Translations under genes and position numbers: made by a program | In this document: one piece after another, positions 1 to 8,775 of the stretch | How the letters are laid out: every line of letters starts with the position of its first letter | Position numbering within the stretch: the first letter of the stretch is position 1 | Notes under the pieces: generated by a model | Database searches by the model: none | What the model saw: the letters and a program-made list of their open reading frames with translations, nothing else | Told to the model about the DNA's origin: nothing | Assembly (NCBI GenBank): GCA_021776115.1 | Contig: JAJFGN010000012.1 | Location: 1-57,591, forward strand | Source of the DNA: Kiloniellaceae bacterium | Lineage (GTDB): Bacteria; Pseudomonadota; Alphaproteobacteria; Kiloniellales; J153 | Length of the DNA: 57,591 nt | Direction: 5' to 3'

Positions 1-1
1 G

Positions 2-274
2 ACCACACAGAAGACCGTCGCCTTCCTCAAGCCCTACGAAATCGACCGGCAGGTTTTGGCCGTCTATTTTGATGGTAGCCAGACCGTCGAACAGGTCGCT
101 CATTACGGGATGAAGGACGGCATCGTGGTCAATTACTATAAAGATGAGACGCCGGCCCGCGGCAAGGACTCGTCCTTCGTCGAACAACTCTTCGGCAGCA
201 TCGCCAACCGCAAGATGTTCAAAGATCAGAGCGGTGGCGGCGTCGCTGGCGGCATTCCGGGACCGGGCCTCTAA
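2..274 (+). CDS. bamE: Outer membrane protein assembly factor BamE, C-terminal part (cut by window edge)
   Basis: The last 90 residues of a SmpA/OmlA (BamE) lipoprotein, which in the periplasm stabilises the BamA-BamD complex that inserts beta-barrel proteins into the outer membrane. The reading frame is open from base 2, so the start, the lipoprotein signal and the lipobox lie outside the window. The visible part has the BamE ending: a beta strand with VYFDG, then the YGMKDG turn, and a glycine-rich tail after a short helix (FVEQLFGSIANRKMF). The gene is convergent with hppA, with only 22 bases between them. The family is recognised from the C-terminal half only. Confidence 0.75.
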   Translation, partial: TTQKTVAFLKPYEIDRQVLAVYFDGSQTVEQVAHYGMKDGIVVNYYKDETPARGKDSSFVEQLFGSIANRKMFKDQSGGGVAGGIPGPGL

Positions 275-285
275 GCGAAGCCCGG
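263..285. terminator. Short inverted repeat between bamE and hppA
   Basis: A 6-bp perfect stem (CCGGGC at 263-268, GCCCGG at 280-285) whose loop contains the bamE stop codon, placed where the two convergent genes meet. There is no clear T-run, so a terminator role is inferred from position. Confidence 0.3.
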
Positions 286-296
286 CCCGTTTCGCC

Positions 297-2399
297 TTAT
301 TGGTGGGCGAGCACCGCCAACAACAGCAGCGCCACGATATTAGTGATTTTGATCATCGGGTTCACAGCGGGGCCGGCCGTATCCTTGTAGGGATCGCCGA
401 CCGTATCGCCGGTCACCGCGGCCTTATGGGCCTCGGACCCCTTACCGCCGTGATGTCCGTCCTCGATATATTTTTTGGCGTTGTCCCAGGCGCCACCGCC
501 CGCGGTCATGGAGATCGCCACGAAGAGGCCGGTCACGATCACGCCCAGCAGCATGGCGCCAAGCGCGGACAAGGCCGCCGCCTGGCCGCCGATCGTCTTG
601 ATCACGAAGTAGAGGACGATCGGCGAAAGCACCGGCAGCATCGAGGGAATGACCATTTCCTTGATCGCCGCCTTGGTCAGCAGGTCGACGCAGCGGCCGT
701 ACTCCGGCTTGCCCGTGCCTTCCATGATGCCGGGGATTTCCTTGAACTGCCGGCGTACCTCGACAACGACCGATCCGGCGGCGCGGCCAACCGCGGTCAT
801 GCCCATGGCCCCAAAGAGATAGGGCAATAAGCCGCCGATGAGCAGGCCGACCACGACATAAGGATTGGACAGCGCGAAGTTAATGCCCTCGCCGACATCG
901 ATCAGACCCGCCTTGGCGAAGTGCTCCAGATCGGAAGTGTAAGCGGCGAAGAGAACCAGGGCGCCGAGGCCAGCCGACCCGATGGCGTAGCCCTTGGTGA
1001 CCGCCTTGGTGGTGTTGCCGACCGCGTCGAGCGCGTCGGTCGTCTTGCGCACCTCGGCCTCCATCTCGGCCATCTCGGCGATTCCGCCCGCGTTGTCGGT
1101 AACGGGGCCATAGGCATCGAGGGCTACAACCATCCCGGCCAGGGCCAGCATGGTGGTGACCGCGATTGCGATGCCGAACAACCCAGCAAGAAGGTATGTC
1201 CCGATGATGCCGGTCACGATGATGAGGGCCGGAATCGCCGTGGCTTCCATTGAAATGGCCAGGCCTTGGATCACGTTGGTGCCGTGCCCCGTGGTCGAGG
1301 CTTGAGCGATGCTGCGTACCGGCCGGTACTCGGTGCTGGTGTAGTACTCGGTCACCCAGATCAGGGCGCCGGTGATGACCAAACCGGCCAGGCCGCAGTA
1401 ATAAAGATAGCGGCCGGTGAAGCTCTGGTTGCCAACAGTGAACACGGTGTCGGTGCCGATGACCCACTCGGTGATCGGGTACAGCACGATGGCGGAGATC
1501 ACGGCCGAGGCGATGAAGCCCTTATAGAGCGCGCCCATGATATTCTGGTTGCCGCCCAAGCGGACGAAGAACGTCCCGAGAATGGAGGCGGGGATGCAAG
1601 CACCCCCGATAACCAGCGGATAGAGCATCGCGGAGTCCACCATTTCGGTGCCGGCGAAAAAGATCGAGGCCAGCACCATGGTCGCGACTACGGTCACGGC
1701 ATAGGTCTCGAACAAGTCGGCGGCCATGCCGGCGCAGTCGCCGACGTTGTCACCCACGTTGTCGGCGATCACGGCCGGGTTGCGGGGATCGTCTTCGGGA
1801 ATACCGGCTTCGACCTTTCCAACCAGATCGGCGCCGACATCGGCGCCCTTGGTGAAAATGCCGCCGCCCAAACGCGCGAAGATCGAAATCAGCGACGCCC
1901 CGAAGCCGAGACCGACCAGCGGCTCGATGATCTCGCGACCCTCGGCCCCGAGGCCCAGCAGCACCGCGTAGTATCCGGCCACGGCAAGTAGGGCCAGTCC
2001 CGCGACCAGCATCCCGGTGACCGCGCCGGCCCGGAACGCCAGGGCTAGGCCCTCTGCCAGGCCTGTACGCGCCGCCTCCGCCGTGCGGACATTGGCCCGC
2101 ACCGAAACGAACATGCCGATGTATCCGGTCAGGCCGGACAAGGTGGCGCCGATCAGGAAGCCGATCCCGACTTTGGGCCCTAGGGCATAGGAAATGATCA
2201 CGAAAATCACCACCCCGACCATGGCGATGGTCCGATATTGCCGATTCAGATAGGCTTGCGCGCCCTCCTGAATGGCGGCGGCGATCGTTTGCATTCGCTC
2301 CGTTCCGGCGCTCGCGGCCAAAACGGACCGTGAAGCCCAAATGCCATAAACCAATGCCAGCGCCCCGCAGGCGAGGACAAACATCAACTGCGTCGTCAT
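297..2399 (-). CDS. hppA: K+-independent, H+-translocating membrane pyrophosphatase
   Basis: A 700-residue polytopic membrane protein that couples pyrophosphate hydrolysis to proton export. It carries the family substrate motifs GADLVGKVE and [19 protein letters not shown], plus the C-terminal acidic/lysine motif near [17 protein letters not shown]. In the segment [16 protein letters not shown] the position that is alanine in K+-dependent enzymes is lysine, followed three residues later by threonine, which marks the K+-independent class. The length is typical, and the first residues [20 protein letters not shown] form a membrane segment. It is the last gene of the minus-strand block and has its own 204-base upstream gap. 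Rhodospirillum rubrum is the classical source of this enzyme. Confidence 0.95.
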   Translation of the reverse strand: MTTQLMFVLACGALALVYGIWASRSVLAASAGTERMQTIAAAIQEGAQAYLNRQYRTIAMVGVVIFVIISYALGPKVGIGFLIGATLSGLTGYIGMFVSVRANVRTAEAARTGLAEGLALAFRAGAVTGMLVAGLALLAVAGYYAVLLGLGAEGREIIEPLVGLGFGASLISIFARLGGGIFTKGADVGADLVGKVEAGIPEDDPRNPAVIADNVGDNVGDCAGMAADLFETYAVTVVATMVLASIFFAGTEMVDSAMLYPLVIGGACIPASILGTFFVRLGGNQNIMGALYKGFIASAVISAIVLYPITEWVIGTDTVFTVGNQSFTGRYLYYCGLAGLVITGALIWVTEYYTSTEYRPVRSIAQASTTGHGTNVIQGLAISMEATAIPALIIVTGIIGTYLLAGLFGIAIAVTTMLALAGMVVALDAYGPVTDNAGGIAEMAEMEAEVRKTTDALDAVGNTTKAVTKGYAIGSAGLGALVLFAAYTSDLEHFAKAGLIDVGEGINFALSNPYVVVGLLIGGLLPYLFGAMGMTAVGRAAGSVVVEVRRQFKEIPGIMEGTGKPEYGRCVDLLTKAAIKEMVIPSMLPVLSPIVLYFVIKTIGGQAAALSALGAMLLGVIVTGLFVAISMTAGGGAWDNAKKYIEDGHHGGKGSEAHKAAVTGDTVGDPYKDTAGPAVNPMIKITNIVALLLLAVLAHQ

Positions 2400-2603
2400 T
2401 CTGGTTCCCTTTGATCGATCTTGAGAAGCCGGCTGCGCGCCCGATCTAACGACCCCCCGATGCTTCGCAGCCGCAAAAAAATCGCGCGGAAAATGCCAGA
2501 ATCGCTGAGTAAAGGCAACCGCCGCCGGCGCAGATCTCGCCGTAAATCGAAATTCGGAAGATTATGCCCGGATTGGGCGGGTCGATACCAAGGCCCCTTG
2601 ATA

Positions 2604-3068
2604 TTAACCGTCGCCGGGCACCCGCCGGCTCATGCCCTGAACCAGGACCGCGCTAACCCGGCCGGGCCCAAAGACGTCGTTCCCCGCCTTTAGCAGGCGT
2701 TTGCGGACGATCGGCAGGATCTCTTCTTGCTCGTTGATGTGCCTGAAGGCGAGCACGCCGTGCAGCTCCTTGAGCAGAGAATTACGCAACCGCGGTGTCA
2801 TATTCTTGACGTGCTCCTTCGCTTCGGGAGCCGCGAACTCGACTTGAAGCAAGAGAGTCAGGTGCTGAATCACCTGCCCCTCTCTCAGGATCGGCACGAC
2901 AATTGGATCGAGCTTAACGCTGCGTTCGCTGTCCGGGCCACCGGAATCCGGTTCATCCGCCGCTACGCTATCCTCGGCCGGAGCCTCGCGCAGAAAGAAC
3001 CACCACCCGGCCCCTCCGGCGCCGGCCAGGATCAAGACCAGCGCAACCAGTATCACCACGCGTTTCAT
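2604..3068 (-). CDS. FliL-like single-pass membrane protein
   Basis: A 154-residue protein with an N-terminal membrane anchor (about residues 4-26), a short acidic linker, and a C-terminal domain beginning VKLDPIVVPI that continues with strand LTLLLQVEF and helix PRLRNSLLKELHG. This arrangement (anchor, acidic linker, strand-rich domain with a PRIR-like helix) resembles FliL, the flagellar basal-body protein that acts near the stator. It sits between thiL and hppA, with no flagellar gene near. The assignment to the FliL superfamily is by pattern only; it may be a diverged paralogue with another role. Confidence 0.5.
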   Translation of the reverse strand: MKRVVILVALVLILAGAGGAGWWFFLREAPAEDSVAADEPDSGGPDSERSVKLDPIVVPILREGQVIQHLTLLLQVEFAAPEAKEHVKNMTPRLRNSLLKELHGVLAFRHINEQEEILPIVRKRLLKAGNDVFGPGRVSAVLVQGMSRRVPGDG

Positions 3069-3159
3069 GCTTGGACCCTTGTGCGCCCTGGAAAGGTTCC
3101 CCTAGGCTCATACAGGCGGCACAGTGAACATGGCGTTAAGGGCTTTTGCCACGGGTTCG

Positions 3160-4140
3160 CTAGAAATGAGCCCAACCCTTTGAAGGTAGGGCGATTTCCT
3201 CTCCCGCGCCGTCGAGCACACGTACCCCCTGCCCGGCCGACATCCGCCCGATTCGGGTCAGATGCAGGCCTAGGTCCTGTGCCAAGGCCTCAATCGCGCC
3301 GGCTTTGTCCGGCGCTAGCGTGAATAGAAGCTCATAGTCGTCGCCGCCCGTCAGAAGACCTGGCAGCAAGCTGCCGTCGGCTTCGAGCGCGCGCGCTCCG
3401 GCGACCGACAGCGGTACCGCCGGTGCGTGAAGCTCAGCCGCCAGGCCGGACGCATCGCATATGTGCCCCATATCGGCGACCAGGCCGTCGGAGACGTCCA
3501 GAGCCGCTGTCGCCAGGCCACGCTCACTCAGCGCCCGCCCCAAGGACACGCGCGGCGCGGGCAAGCGGTAGCGCTCAGCCAAGGCGGCGCGGTCGGGCTC
3601 GCTCAAGTGCGTGAGTTCGCCGCGCAGGGCCTTGAGCCCGAGCACACCGTCCCCGATCGCGCCCGAAACGAAAATCTCGTCTCCGACGCGCGCGCCGGAA
3701 CGCGATAGGGCCCGGCCTGGGGCGACCTCCCCAAAGGCAGTCAAGGATAGCGTCAAAGGCCCGGGCGTGGAGACCGTATCGCCGCCGAGCAGATCGACCC
3801 CGAACTCGGCCTGATCTAGCGCCAACCCGTCCGCGAAGGCGGCAATCCAGTCTTCCTCGATATCCTTTGGAAAGGCTGTAACCAGCAGGTAGCCGCGCGG
3901 CCGCGCGCCCATGGCCGCCAGGTCCGAGAGATTGACGCGCAGCAGCTTGCGGCCCAGCGTTTCGGGTGGATCGCCGGGCAGGAAATGAACGCCGGCGACC
4001 ATCGCATCGACGGTGACTGCCACGCTGAGCCCGGCCCCCGGCGTGAAGCATGCGCCGTCATTGCTCAGGCCCTCGGCGCCCGGAGCCCCGGCGGCGAGGG
4101 GCGCGAAGTATTTGGCGATGATCTCGAATTCGCCGGTCAT
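3160..4140 (-). CDS. thiL: Thiamine-monophosphate kinase
   Basis: A 326-residue ATP-dependent kinase that converts thiamine monophosphate to thiamine pyrophosphate. The N-terminal AIR-synthase-like domain shows NDGACF, TVDAMVAGVHF, the Mg-binding NLSDLAAMGARPRG motif and LLGGDTVSTPG. The C-terminal domain has DVSDGLVADMGHIC and TGGDDYELLF. All are characteristic of ThiL, and the length is usual. It follows nusB on the minus strand after a 241-base gap filled by a palindromic repeat, a position conserved in many alphaproteobacteria. Confidence 0.95.
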   Translation of the reverse strand: MTGEFEIIAKYFAPLAAGAPGAEGLSNDGACFTPGAGLSVAVTVDAMVAGVHFLPGDPPETLGRKLLRVNLSDLAAMGARPRGYLLVTAFPKDIEEDWIAAFADGLALDQAEFGVDLLGGDTVSTPGPLTLSLTAFGEVAPGRALSRSGARVGDEIFVSGAIGDGVLGLKALRGELTHLSEPDRAALAERYRLPAPRVSLGRALSERGLATAALDVSDGLVADMGHICDASGLAAELHAPAVPLSVAGARALEADGSLLPGLLTGGDDYELLFTLAPDKAGAIEALAQDLGLHLTRIGRMSAGQGVRVLDGAGEEIALPSKGWAHF

Positions 4141-4177
4141 GAAACGCGGTCCCGAATTTGGCCTATCAGTTTTAAAT

Positions 4178-4363
4178 CGTCATTCCGGAACCCGGTTCGG
4201 CCCAAATCATGTACCCGCGAACGCGGGGATCTGATTTGGTTGGCGAACCGAGGTATCCGGAATCTTTAGCCACCGCCTCGATCCCCTGACGGACAAAGAT
4301 CCCGGATCTCTGATTTTTCTACCCAAATCACAGATTCGGAGAAAAATCGCGTCCGGGATGACG
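4178..4363. repeat. Dispersed palindromic repeat, family 1, copy A
   Basis: A composite element between nusB and thiL. It opens with CGTCATTCCGGA and closes with TCCGGGATGACG, so the ends are inverted copies of each other. Inside are further repeats of the words ATCCCGGAT and AAATCAGAT/AAATCACAGAT. Related elements with the same outer words lie at 23609-23680 and 55802-56023. It fills most of the nusB-thiL gap. Confidence 0.65.
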
Positions 4364-4381
4364 GCTAAAAGTTCACAAGCC

Positions 4382-4927
4382 CTAAGCCAAGCTGGCCGGC
4401 GCCGCTGGCTCGGGCGCGCACTCCTCCGGCCTCAAGGCGCGCGCTACACGGTCGAGTACACCGTTGACCATTGCCGGCTCCCGGCCCGAAAAGAAGGCGT
4501 CGGCGACCGCCATATATTCACTGATCACGACCCGAATGGGAATGGAGCGCCGCTCCGCCAATTCGTAGACGCCGGCGCGCAGCAGGGATAACAACAAGGT
4601 CTCCAGACGCTCAACCGGCCAGTCCTCGTCCAGAACCGCCGCGAGCATGTCGTCGAACTCGCCCGCGCCCTCCGCGACGCCGCGCACCAGTTCGCTCATG
4701 AGCTTCCGGTCAGCTTCCGCAAGTATCACGCCGTCCACGTCTTCCTTAAGGCGCAGATCGACAAACTCTTGGATCACCCGATCGGGTGTCGAGCCGGACA
4801 TCTCCATCTGGTAGAGCGCTTGCACAGCCGCCAAGCGCGCGGAGCTTCGCTGCCGTGCCGTGCGCTGGGACGCCGCCAACTTTCCACCGCCGGGCTTGGC
4901 CGGGCGTTTGGTCACGGAATCGCTCAT
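4382..4927 (-). CDS. nusB: Transcription antitermination factor NusB
   Basis: A 181-residue all-helical protein that binds boxA RNA with S10 (NusE) and promotes antitermination of rRNA transcription. The family core runs from SSARLAAVQALYQMEMSG to the C-terminal VVISEYMAVADAFFSGREPAMVNGVLD. The N-terminus is a basic, disordered extension, usual in alphaproteobacterial NusB. ATG at 4927 is chosen because it begins 14 bases past the ribH stop. A GTG at 4957 would add ten residues and overlap ribH. Linkage to ribH is a classical arrangement. Confidence 0.93.
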   Translation of the reverse strand: MSDSVTKRPAKPGGGKLAASQRTARQRSSARLAAVQALYQMEMSGSTPDRVIQEFVDLRLKEDVDGVILAEADRKLMSELVRGVAEGAGEFDDMLAAVLDEDWPVERLETLLLSLLRAGVYELAERRSIPIRVVISEYMAVADAFFSGREPAMVNGVLDRVARALRPEECAPEPAAPASLA

Positions 4928-4940
4928 GGCCGGAACCCGT

Positions 4941-5414
4941 TCATCTGGAACCGACACGGAAGTGACGTTTCACCTCCAGCATGCGCAGGCACGCGTCGGC
5001 AACGTCGCGGCCCTTGTTCTTGCCGTCGACGCTTGCGCGGGCCCAGGCCTGATCCCGGTTCTCACAGGTCAGAATCCCGTAACCGATCGCGAGCGCCTCT
5101 TGGCAGGCAATATCCTGGAGCTTGCGCGCGCTTTCCCCGCATACGTAATCGTAGTGCGATGTCTCGCCCCGAATGACGCAGCCGAGCGCGAGGTAGCCGT
5201 CGAAGCGCGGCTGGGCCTCGGCAGGATCGGCCGCGCGTTCGCTCATGACAATCGCGGCCGGGATTTCGAAGGCGCCGGGCACGGCGATGCGCTCATACGT
5301 CGCGCCGCGGCGATCCAGTTCTCGTATTGCGCCCTTAGCCAATTCGTCGGCTATGTCCTCGTAGAAACGTGCTTCTACGATCAGGATGTTAGGGGGGCTG
5401 TCGGCTTTGGCCAC
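4941..5414 (-). CDS. ribH: 6,7-dimethyl-8-ribityllumazine synthase
   Basis: A 157-residue enzyme that joins 5-amino-6-ribitylaminouracil with 3,4-dihydroxy-2-butanone 4-phosphate in the penultimate step of riboflavin synthesis. Visible family features are the substrate loop VPGAFEIPAAI and ALGCVIRGETSHYDYVCGES, which holds the catalytic histidine. The final helix RMLEVKRHF is also as expected. It begins 3 bases after ribBX ends, so it is almost certainly cotranscribed and probably translationally coupled. Confidence 0.95.
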   Translation of the reverse strand: MAKADSPPNILIVEARFYEDIADELAKGAIRELDRRGATYERIAVPGAFEIPAAIVMSERAADPAEAQPRFDGYLALGCVIRGETSHYDYVCGESARKLQDIACQEALAIGYGILTCENRDQAWARASVDGKNKGRDVADACLRMLEVKRHFRVGSR

Positions 5415-5417
5415 GGG

Positions 5418-6566
5418 TCAGTCTTTCGATATCGGGATTGGGCGCTGTTCAACCATTTTCAGGCCATAGCCCTCCAGCCCGACGATCGTCCGCTTTGTGT
5501 TCGAGAGGACGATCATTTCGCTGACCCCGAGGTCGAGCAAGATCTGCGCCCCGACGCCGTAATCGCGCAGCTCCCCAAAGGTTTTCTCAGGCGCGGCTTC
5601 GCGCGATTTCATGATGTCGGACAGGCTAGTGGGGACCGGCTCGCGGATTACCACCAGCACGCCCCTTCCCGCCGCGCTGATCGTGCGCAGGATTTGTTCC
5701 AACTCGCCGCTCTTGCCGCTCGCCCGGTCGCCTAGGGCATCGTCCAGAATGTTCAGGACGTGGACCCGGACGAGCACCGGCCCGGGCGCCCGCAAATCGC
5801 CGGTCCAGACCGCCAAATGCTCGGCATAGTGCGTCTTGTCGACGTAGACCGCGGTTTTGAAAGCGCCGCCGAAACGCGTGTCTAAAGACCCCTCCAGCGT
5901 CTTTTCAACGATGCGGTCGTAACGCCGGCGATAGGCTATCAGATCGGCGATGGTCGCGATCTTGAGGCCGTGGCGCTGGGCAAAGGCGATCAAGTCGTCG
6001 CGCCGCGCCATGGTGCCGTCATCGTTCATTATTTCGCAGATTACGCCCGATGGATTGAGGCCGGCCAAGCGCGCCAGGTCCACCGCCGCTTCCGTGTGGC
6101 CAGTGCGCACCAGCGCGCCGCCATCGCGCGCAACCAGCGGAAAGACGTGACCCGGAGATACGATGTCGTTGGGGCCCTTGGTCGGATCGATAGCCACCGC
6201 CACGCTATGCGCCCGGTCGGGCGCCGAGATCCCGGTTGAGATGCCGTCGCGCGCCTCGATAGAAACCGTGAAGGCGGTCTCGTGCCGGGACTCGTTCTTC
6301 TGCGCCATAAGCGGCAGGCGCAGAGCCTCGACGCGTTCGCGGGTCAGCGCCAGGCAGATCAAGCCGCGCCCGTTCTTGGCCATGAAATTGATCACGTCCG
6401 GCGTCGCCATTTGCGCCGGGACCACCAGGTCGCCCTCGTTTTCCCGGCCTTCGTCATCGACCAGGATAAACATCCGGCCGTTGCGCGCCTCCGCGATGAT
6501 GTCCTCGATCGGCGAAACGATCTCGCTGAAGGTCGCCCGCCAGGGTTTATCGGTTACCGCTGCCAT
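5418..6566 (-). CDS. ribB: 3,4-dihydroxy-2-butanone 4-phosphate synthase with a degenerate GTP cyclohydrolase II-like domain (RibBX type)
   Basis: A 382-residue two-domain protein. The N-terminal RibB domain is intact, with the DDEGRENEGDL motif and RTGHTEAAVDLARLAG, and should make 3,4-dihydroxy-2-butanone 4-phosphate from ribulose 5-phosphate. The C-terminal half keeps the RibA scaffold (LRDYGVGAQILLDLGV, IVGLEGYGLKMVE). The zinc site of real GTP cyclohydrolase II, a cluster of three cysteines after VRVHSE, is replaced by VRVHVLNILDDALGDRA, and the RQEGRG catalytic loop has become IREPVP. Many automatic annotations would call it bifunctional RibBA, but the second activity is very probably absent. 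It lies between ribE and ribH in a tight cluster. Confidence 0.9.
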   Translation of the reverse strand: MAAVTDKPWRATFSEIVSPIEDIIAEARNGRMFILVDDEGRENEGDLVVPAQMATPDVINFMAKNGRGLICLALTRERVEALRLPLMAQKNESRHETAFTVSIEARDGISTGISAPDRAHSVAVAIDPTKGPNDIVSPGHVFPLVARDGGALVRTGHTEAAVDLARLAGLNPSGVICEIMNDDGTMARRDDLIAFAQRHGLKIATIADLIAYRRRYDRIVEKTLEGSLDTRFGGAFKTAVYVDKTHYAEHLAVWTGDLRAPGPVLVRVHVLNILDDALGDRASGKSGELEQILRTISAAGRGVLVVIREPVPTSLSDIMKSREAAPEKTFGELRDYGVGAQILLDLGVSEMIVLSNTKRTIVGLEGYGLKMVEQRPIPISKD

Positions 6567-6569
6567 GTT

Positions 6570-7187
6570 CTATTCCGTTGCCAGGAGGCGCTGAACGTAG
6601 CGCGCAAGCATATCTATTTCCAGGTTAACCCGCAGGCCGGGCTGGCAGGCCCCAAGGGTGGTGACGCGGGCCGTGTGCGGCACGATGTTAACCGAAAACC
6701 CGCCATCGATGCCGCCCGTGTCGTTTACCGTGTTGACCGTCAGCGACACCCCGTCCAGGACCACCGACCCCTTGGGGGCGATAAAGCGCATAAGGAATTT
6801 GGGCGCGCCGAGCGTCAGGCGAACGGAGCCGCCCTCCTCGCTCCGCTCGCGGACCGTGGCCACGCCATCGACGTGGCCGGAAACCAGATGGCCGCCGAGT
6901 TCCTCGCCCAGACGTAAGGCACGTTCGAAATTGACCGGTGTGCCCGCTTGCCAATCGCCCAGCGTGGTCTTGGACAGCGTTTCGGCCGAGACGTCGGCCG
7001 CGAACCAAGCCATCCCCTCGGCCCCCCGCCCCTTGTCGATCACGGTCAGGCACGCGCCCGAGCAAGCGATCGACGCGCCCATGGCGATCGAGTTTGGGTC
7101 GTAGGCCGTGTTGAAGACAAAGCGCGCGTCGGCCGCGCGCTCGATGCCGCGTACATTGCCTAGGTCGGTTACTATTCCAGTGAACAT
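6570..7187 (-). CDS. ribE: Riboflavin synthase alpha chain
   Basis: A 205-residue trimeric enzyme that dismutates two 6,7-dimethyl-8-ribityllumazine molecules into riboflavin. It begins with MFTGIV, the invariant start of the family, and has two homologous lumazine-binding domains. The first contains IACSGACLTV and FERALRLGEELGGHLVSGHVDG; the second contains KGSVVLDGVSLTVN. It lies 9 bases after ribD and 3 bases before ribBX. No FMN riboswitch was recognised upstream of any rib gene in this cluster. Confidence 0.95.
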   Translation of the reverse strand: MFTGIVTDLGNVRGIERAADARFVFNTAYDPNSIAMGASIACSGACLTVIDKGRGAEGMAWFAADVSAETLSKTTLGDWQAGTPVNFERALRLGEELGGHLVSGHVDGVATVRERSEEGGSVRLTLGAPKFLMRFIAPKGSVVLDGVSLTVNTVNDTGGIDGGFSVNIVPHTARVTTLGACQPGLRVNLEIDMLARYVQRLLATE

Positions 7188-7196
7188 AAAGAGAAT

Positions 7197-8342
7197 CTAG
7201 TGCGCCCGGACGTAGGTTGCCACCAGATCGTCACCGAGGCGCCTGGCCCCATGTAGTTCAAATGCTGGGGCCTTGGCCAAAACCTCCAGACCGAACCCTG
7301 TAATCGCCGGAATTCCGTCGCCGCCAATGATCTTGGGCCCGTGGAACCAAACCAGGCGATCGACCAGATCCAGACGCAAGAGCCCGGCCGCGACCCGGCC
7401 GCCGCCTTCGACCAGAAGCCGGGTCGTGCCCCGCTCACCCAGGGCCCGCAAGGCCGCGCGTAGCGACAGGTTGCCGTCCTCATCGAGCTCGACCTGGATA
7501 ATCTCGACGCCTGCGTCCCGATAGGCCTGCAAGCGCACGCCCTCGCTCCCGGCCCTGGTGATCAGCCAGGTCGGCTGGCGGGCCGCACGCGCCACCAGGT
7601 CGTGGGTCAGTGGCAGGCGCAGACGGCCGTCCAGCACCACGCGGATCGGCGACGCCTCTTCCAGTCCCGATAAGCGGGCATCGAGCCGCGGATTGTCGGC
7701 GACAGCCGTGCCGCTGCCGACCAGTATCGCATCGTGCTGAGCCCGCAACAGATGCCCGCGCGCGCGCGCCGCCGGACCGGTAATCCAGCGGCTTTCACCG
7801 CGCTTGGTGCCGATTTGCCCATCCAGGGTCGTCGCCAATTTCAGGGTCACCAGCGGCCGGTCCTCGCGTTGCCGAGTCAGATACCCGGCATTCAGCTCGG
7901 CCGCGGCCTCGGCGCCCGGCCCGAGGACGACCTCGATCCCGGCCGCCCGAAGCTTGGCCAGGCCCTTACCGGCGACGCGCGGGTCGGTATCCTCGAGCGC
8001 GACAACGCAGCGGACGATACCGGCCCCGATCAGGGCGTCCGCGCAAGGCGGCGTCCGTCCGTGGTGGGTGCAGGGCTCCAAGGTGACATAGGCGCACGCC
8101 CCGCGGGCCGCCTCACCGGCACGGCCCAAGGCCTCGGTCTCGGCGTGCGGGCGCCCACCCTGCTGGGTCCAACCACGCCCGACGACGCGCCCATCCTTAA
8201 CCACAACGCAGCCGACGGCCGGATTCGGCGCGACCCGGCCAAGTCCGCGCGCGGCCAAGGCCAAGGCCGCATGCATGTGCCCAAGGTCGTCGGGTTCGCC
8301 TGCTCTAGTCGTTTTCGCCAATGGTTTCGATAAATTCTTCAA
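7197..8342 (-). CDS. ribD: Bifunctional riboflavin deaminase/reductase RibD
   Basis: A 381-residue enzyme for the second and third steps of riboflavin synthesis. The N-terminal cytidine-deaminase-like domain has the zinc motif HAETEAL with [19 protein letters not shown]. The C-terminal NADPH reductase domain has [40 protein letters not shown] and [14 protein letters not shown]. The longest start overlaps nrdR by 38 bases. An internal ATG at 8276 ([11 protein letters not shown]) removes the overlap and matches the usual family N-terminus, so either is possible. Confidence 0.94.
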   Translation of the reverse strand: MKNLSKPLAKTTRAGEPDDLGHMHAALALAARGLGRVAPNPAVGCVVVKDGRVVGRGWTQQGGRPHAETEALGRAGEAARGACAYVTLEPCTHHGRTPPCADALIGAGIVRCVVALEDTDPRVAGKGLAKLRAAGIEVVLGPGAEAAAELNAGYLTRQREDRPLVTLKLATTLDGQIGTKRGESRWITGPAARARGHLLRAQHDAILVGSGTAVADNPRLDARLSGLEEASPIRVVLDGRLRLPLTHDLVARAARQPTWLITRAGSEGVRLQAYRDAGVEIIQVELDEDGNLSLRAALRALGERGTTRLLVEGGGRVAAGLLRLDLVDRLVWFHGPKIIGGDGIPAITGFGLEVLAKAPAFELHGARRLGDDLVATYVRAH

Positions 8343-8760
8343 AGTCGCGCGCCTCGCGGAAGTTACGATAGACCGAGGCGAAGCGGACGTAGGCGACGGG
8401 GTCCAAGGTCTTGAGTGCGTCCATGATCAAGCTGCCAAGGGTTTTACTGGGTATGTCGCTCTCGCCGGAGGATTCCAGGTTGCGCACGATGCCATTGACC
8501 ACCCGTTCCAAGCGATCGGAGTCGACCTGCCGCTTGCGCAGCGCGATTTGCATAGAGCGGACCAGCTTCTCGCGGTCAAAGGCTTCGCGCTTGCCGGTCG
8601 ATTTGACGACCGTCAGCTCGCGAATCTGCACCCGCTCGAAGGTCGTGAAACGGGCGCCGCAGTTCACGCATTGCCGCCGCCGTCTGATCGCCGAATTGTC
8701 CTCCGTCGGGCGCGAATCTTTAACCTGTGTATCGTCGTTCCCGCAAAAGGGACAGCGCAT
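8305..8760 (-). CDS. nrdR: Transcriptional repressor NrdR
   Basis: A 151-residue repressor of ribonucleotide reductase genes. The N-terminal zinc ribbon is intact ([17 protein letters not shown], then [17 protein letters not shown]), followed by an ATP-cone that senses ATP/dATP ([20 protein letters not shown]). The length is typical of the family. It is placed between glyA and ribD, a common alphaproteobacterial order. Confidence 0.96.
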   Translation of the reverse strand: MRCPFCGNDDTQVKDSRPTEDNSAIRRRRQCVNCGARFTTFERVQIRELTVVKSTGKREAFDREKLVRSMQIALRKRQVDSDRLERVVNGIVRNLESSGESDIPSKTLGSLIMDALKTLDPVAYVRFASVYRNFREARDFEEFIETIGEND

Positions 8761-8775
8761 GGTCCAGGCCCCTCC

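Noticed and set aside
1266-1991. 241-codon plus-strand frame within hppA
   Set aside because: It is a complementary-frame shadow of hppA in GC-rich DNA; the translation is rich in H, D, G and R with no family pattern.
6567-7196. FMN riboswitch before ribBX or elsewhere in the rib cluster
   Set aside because: Gaps between rib genes are 3 to 9 bases, so there is no room for the aptamer, and none was recognised upstream of rpiB.
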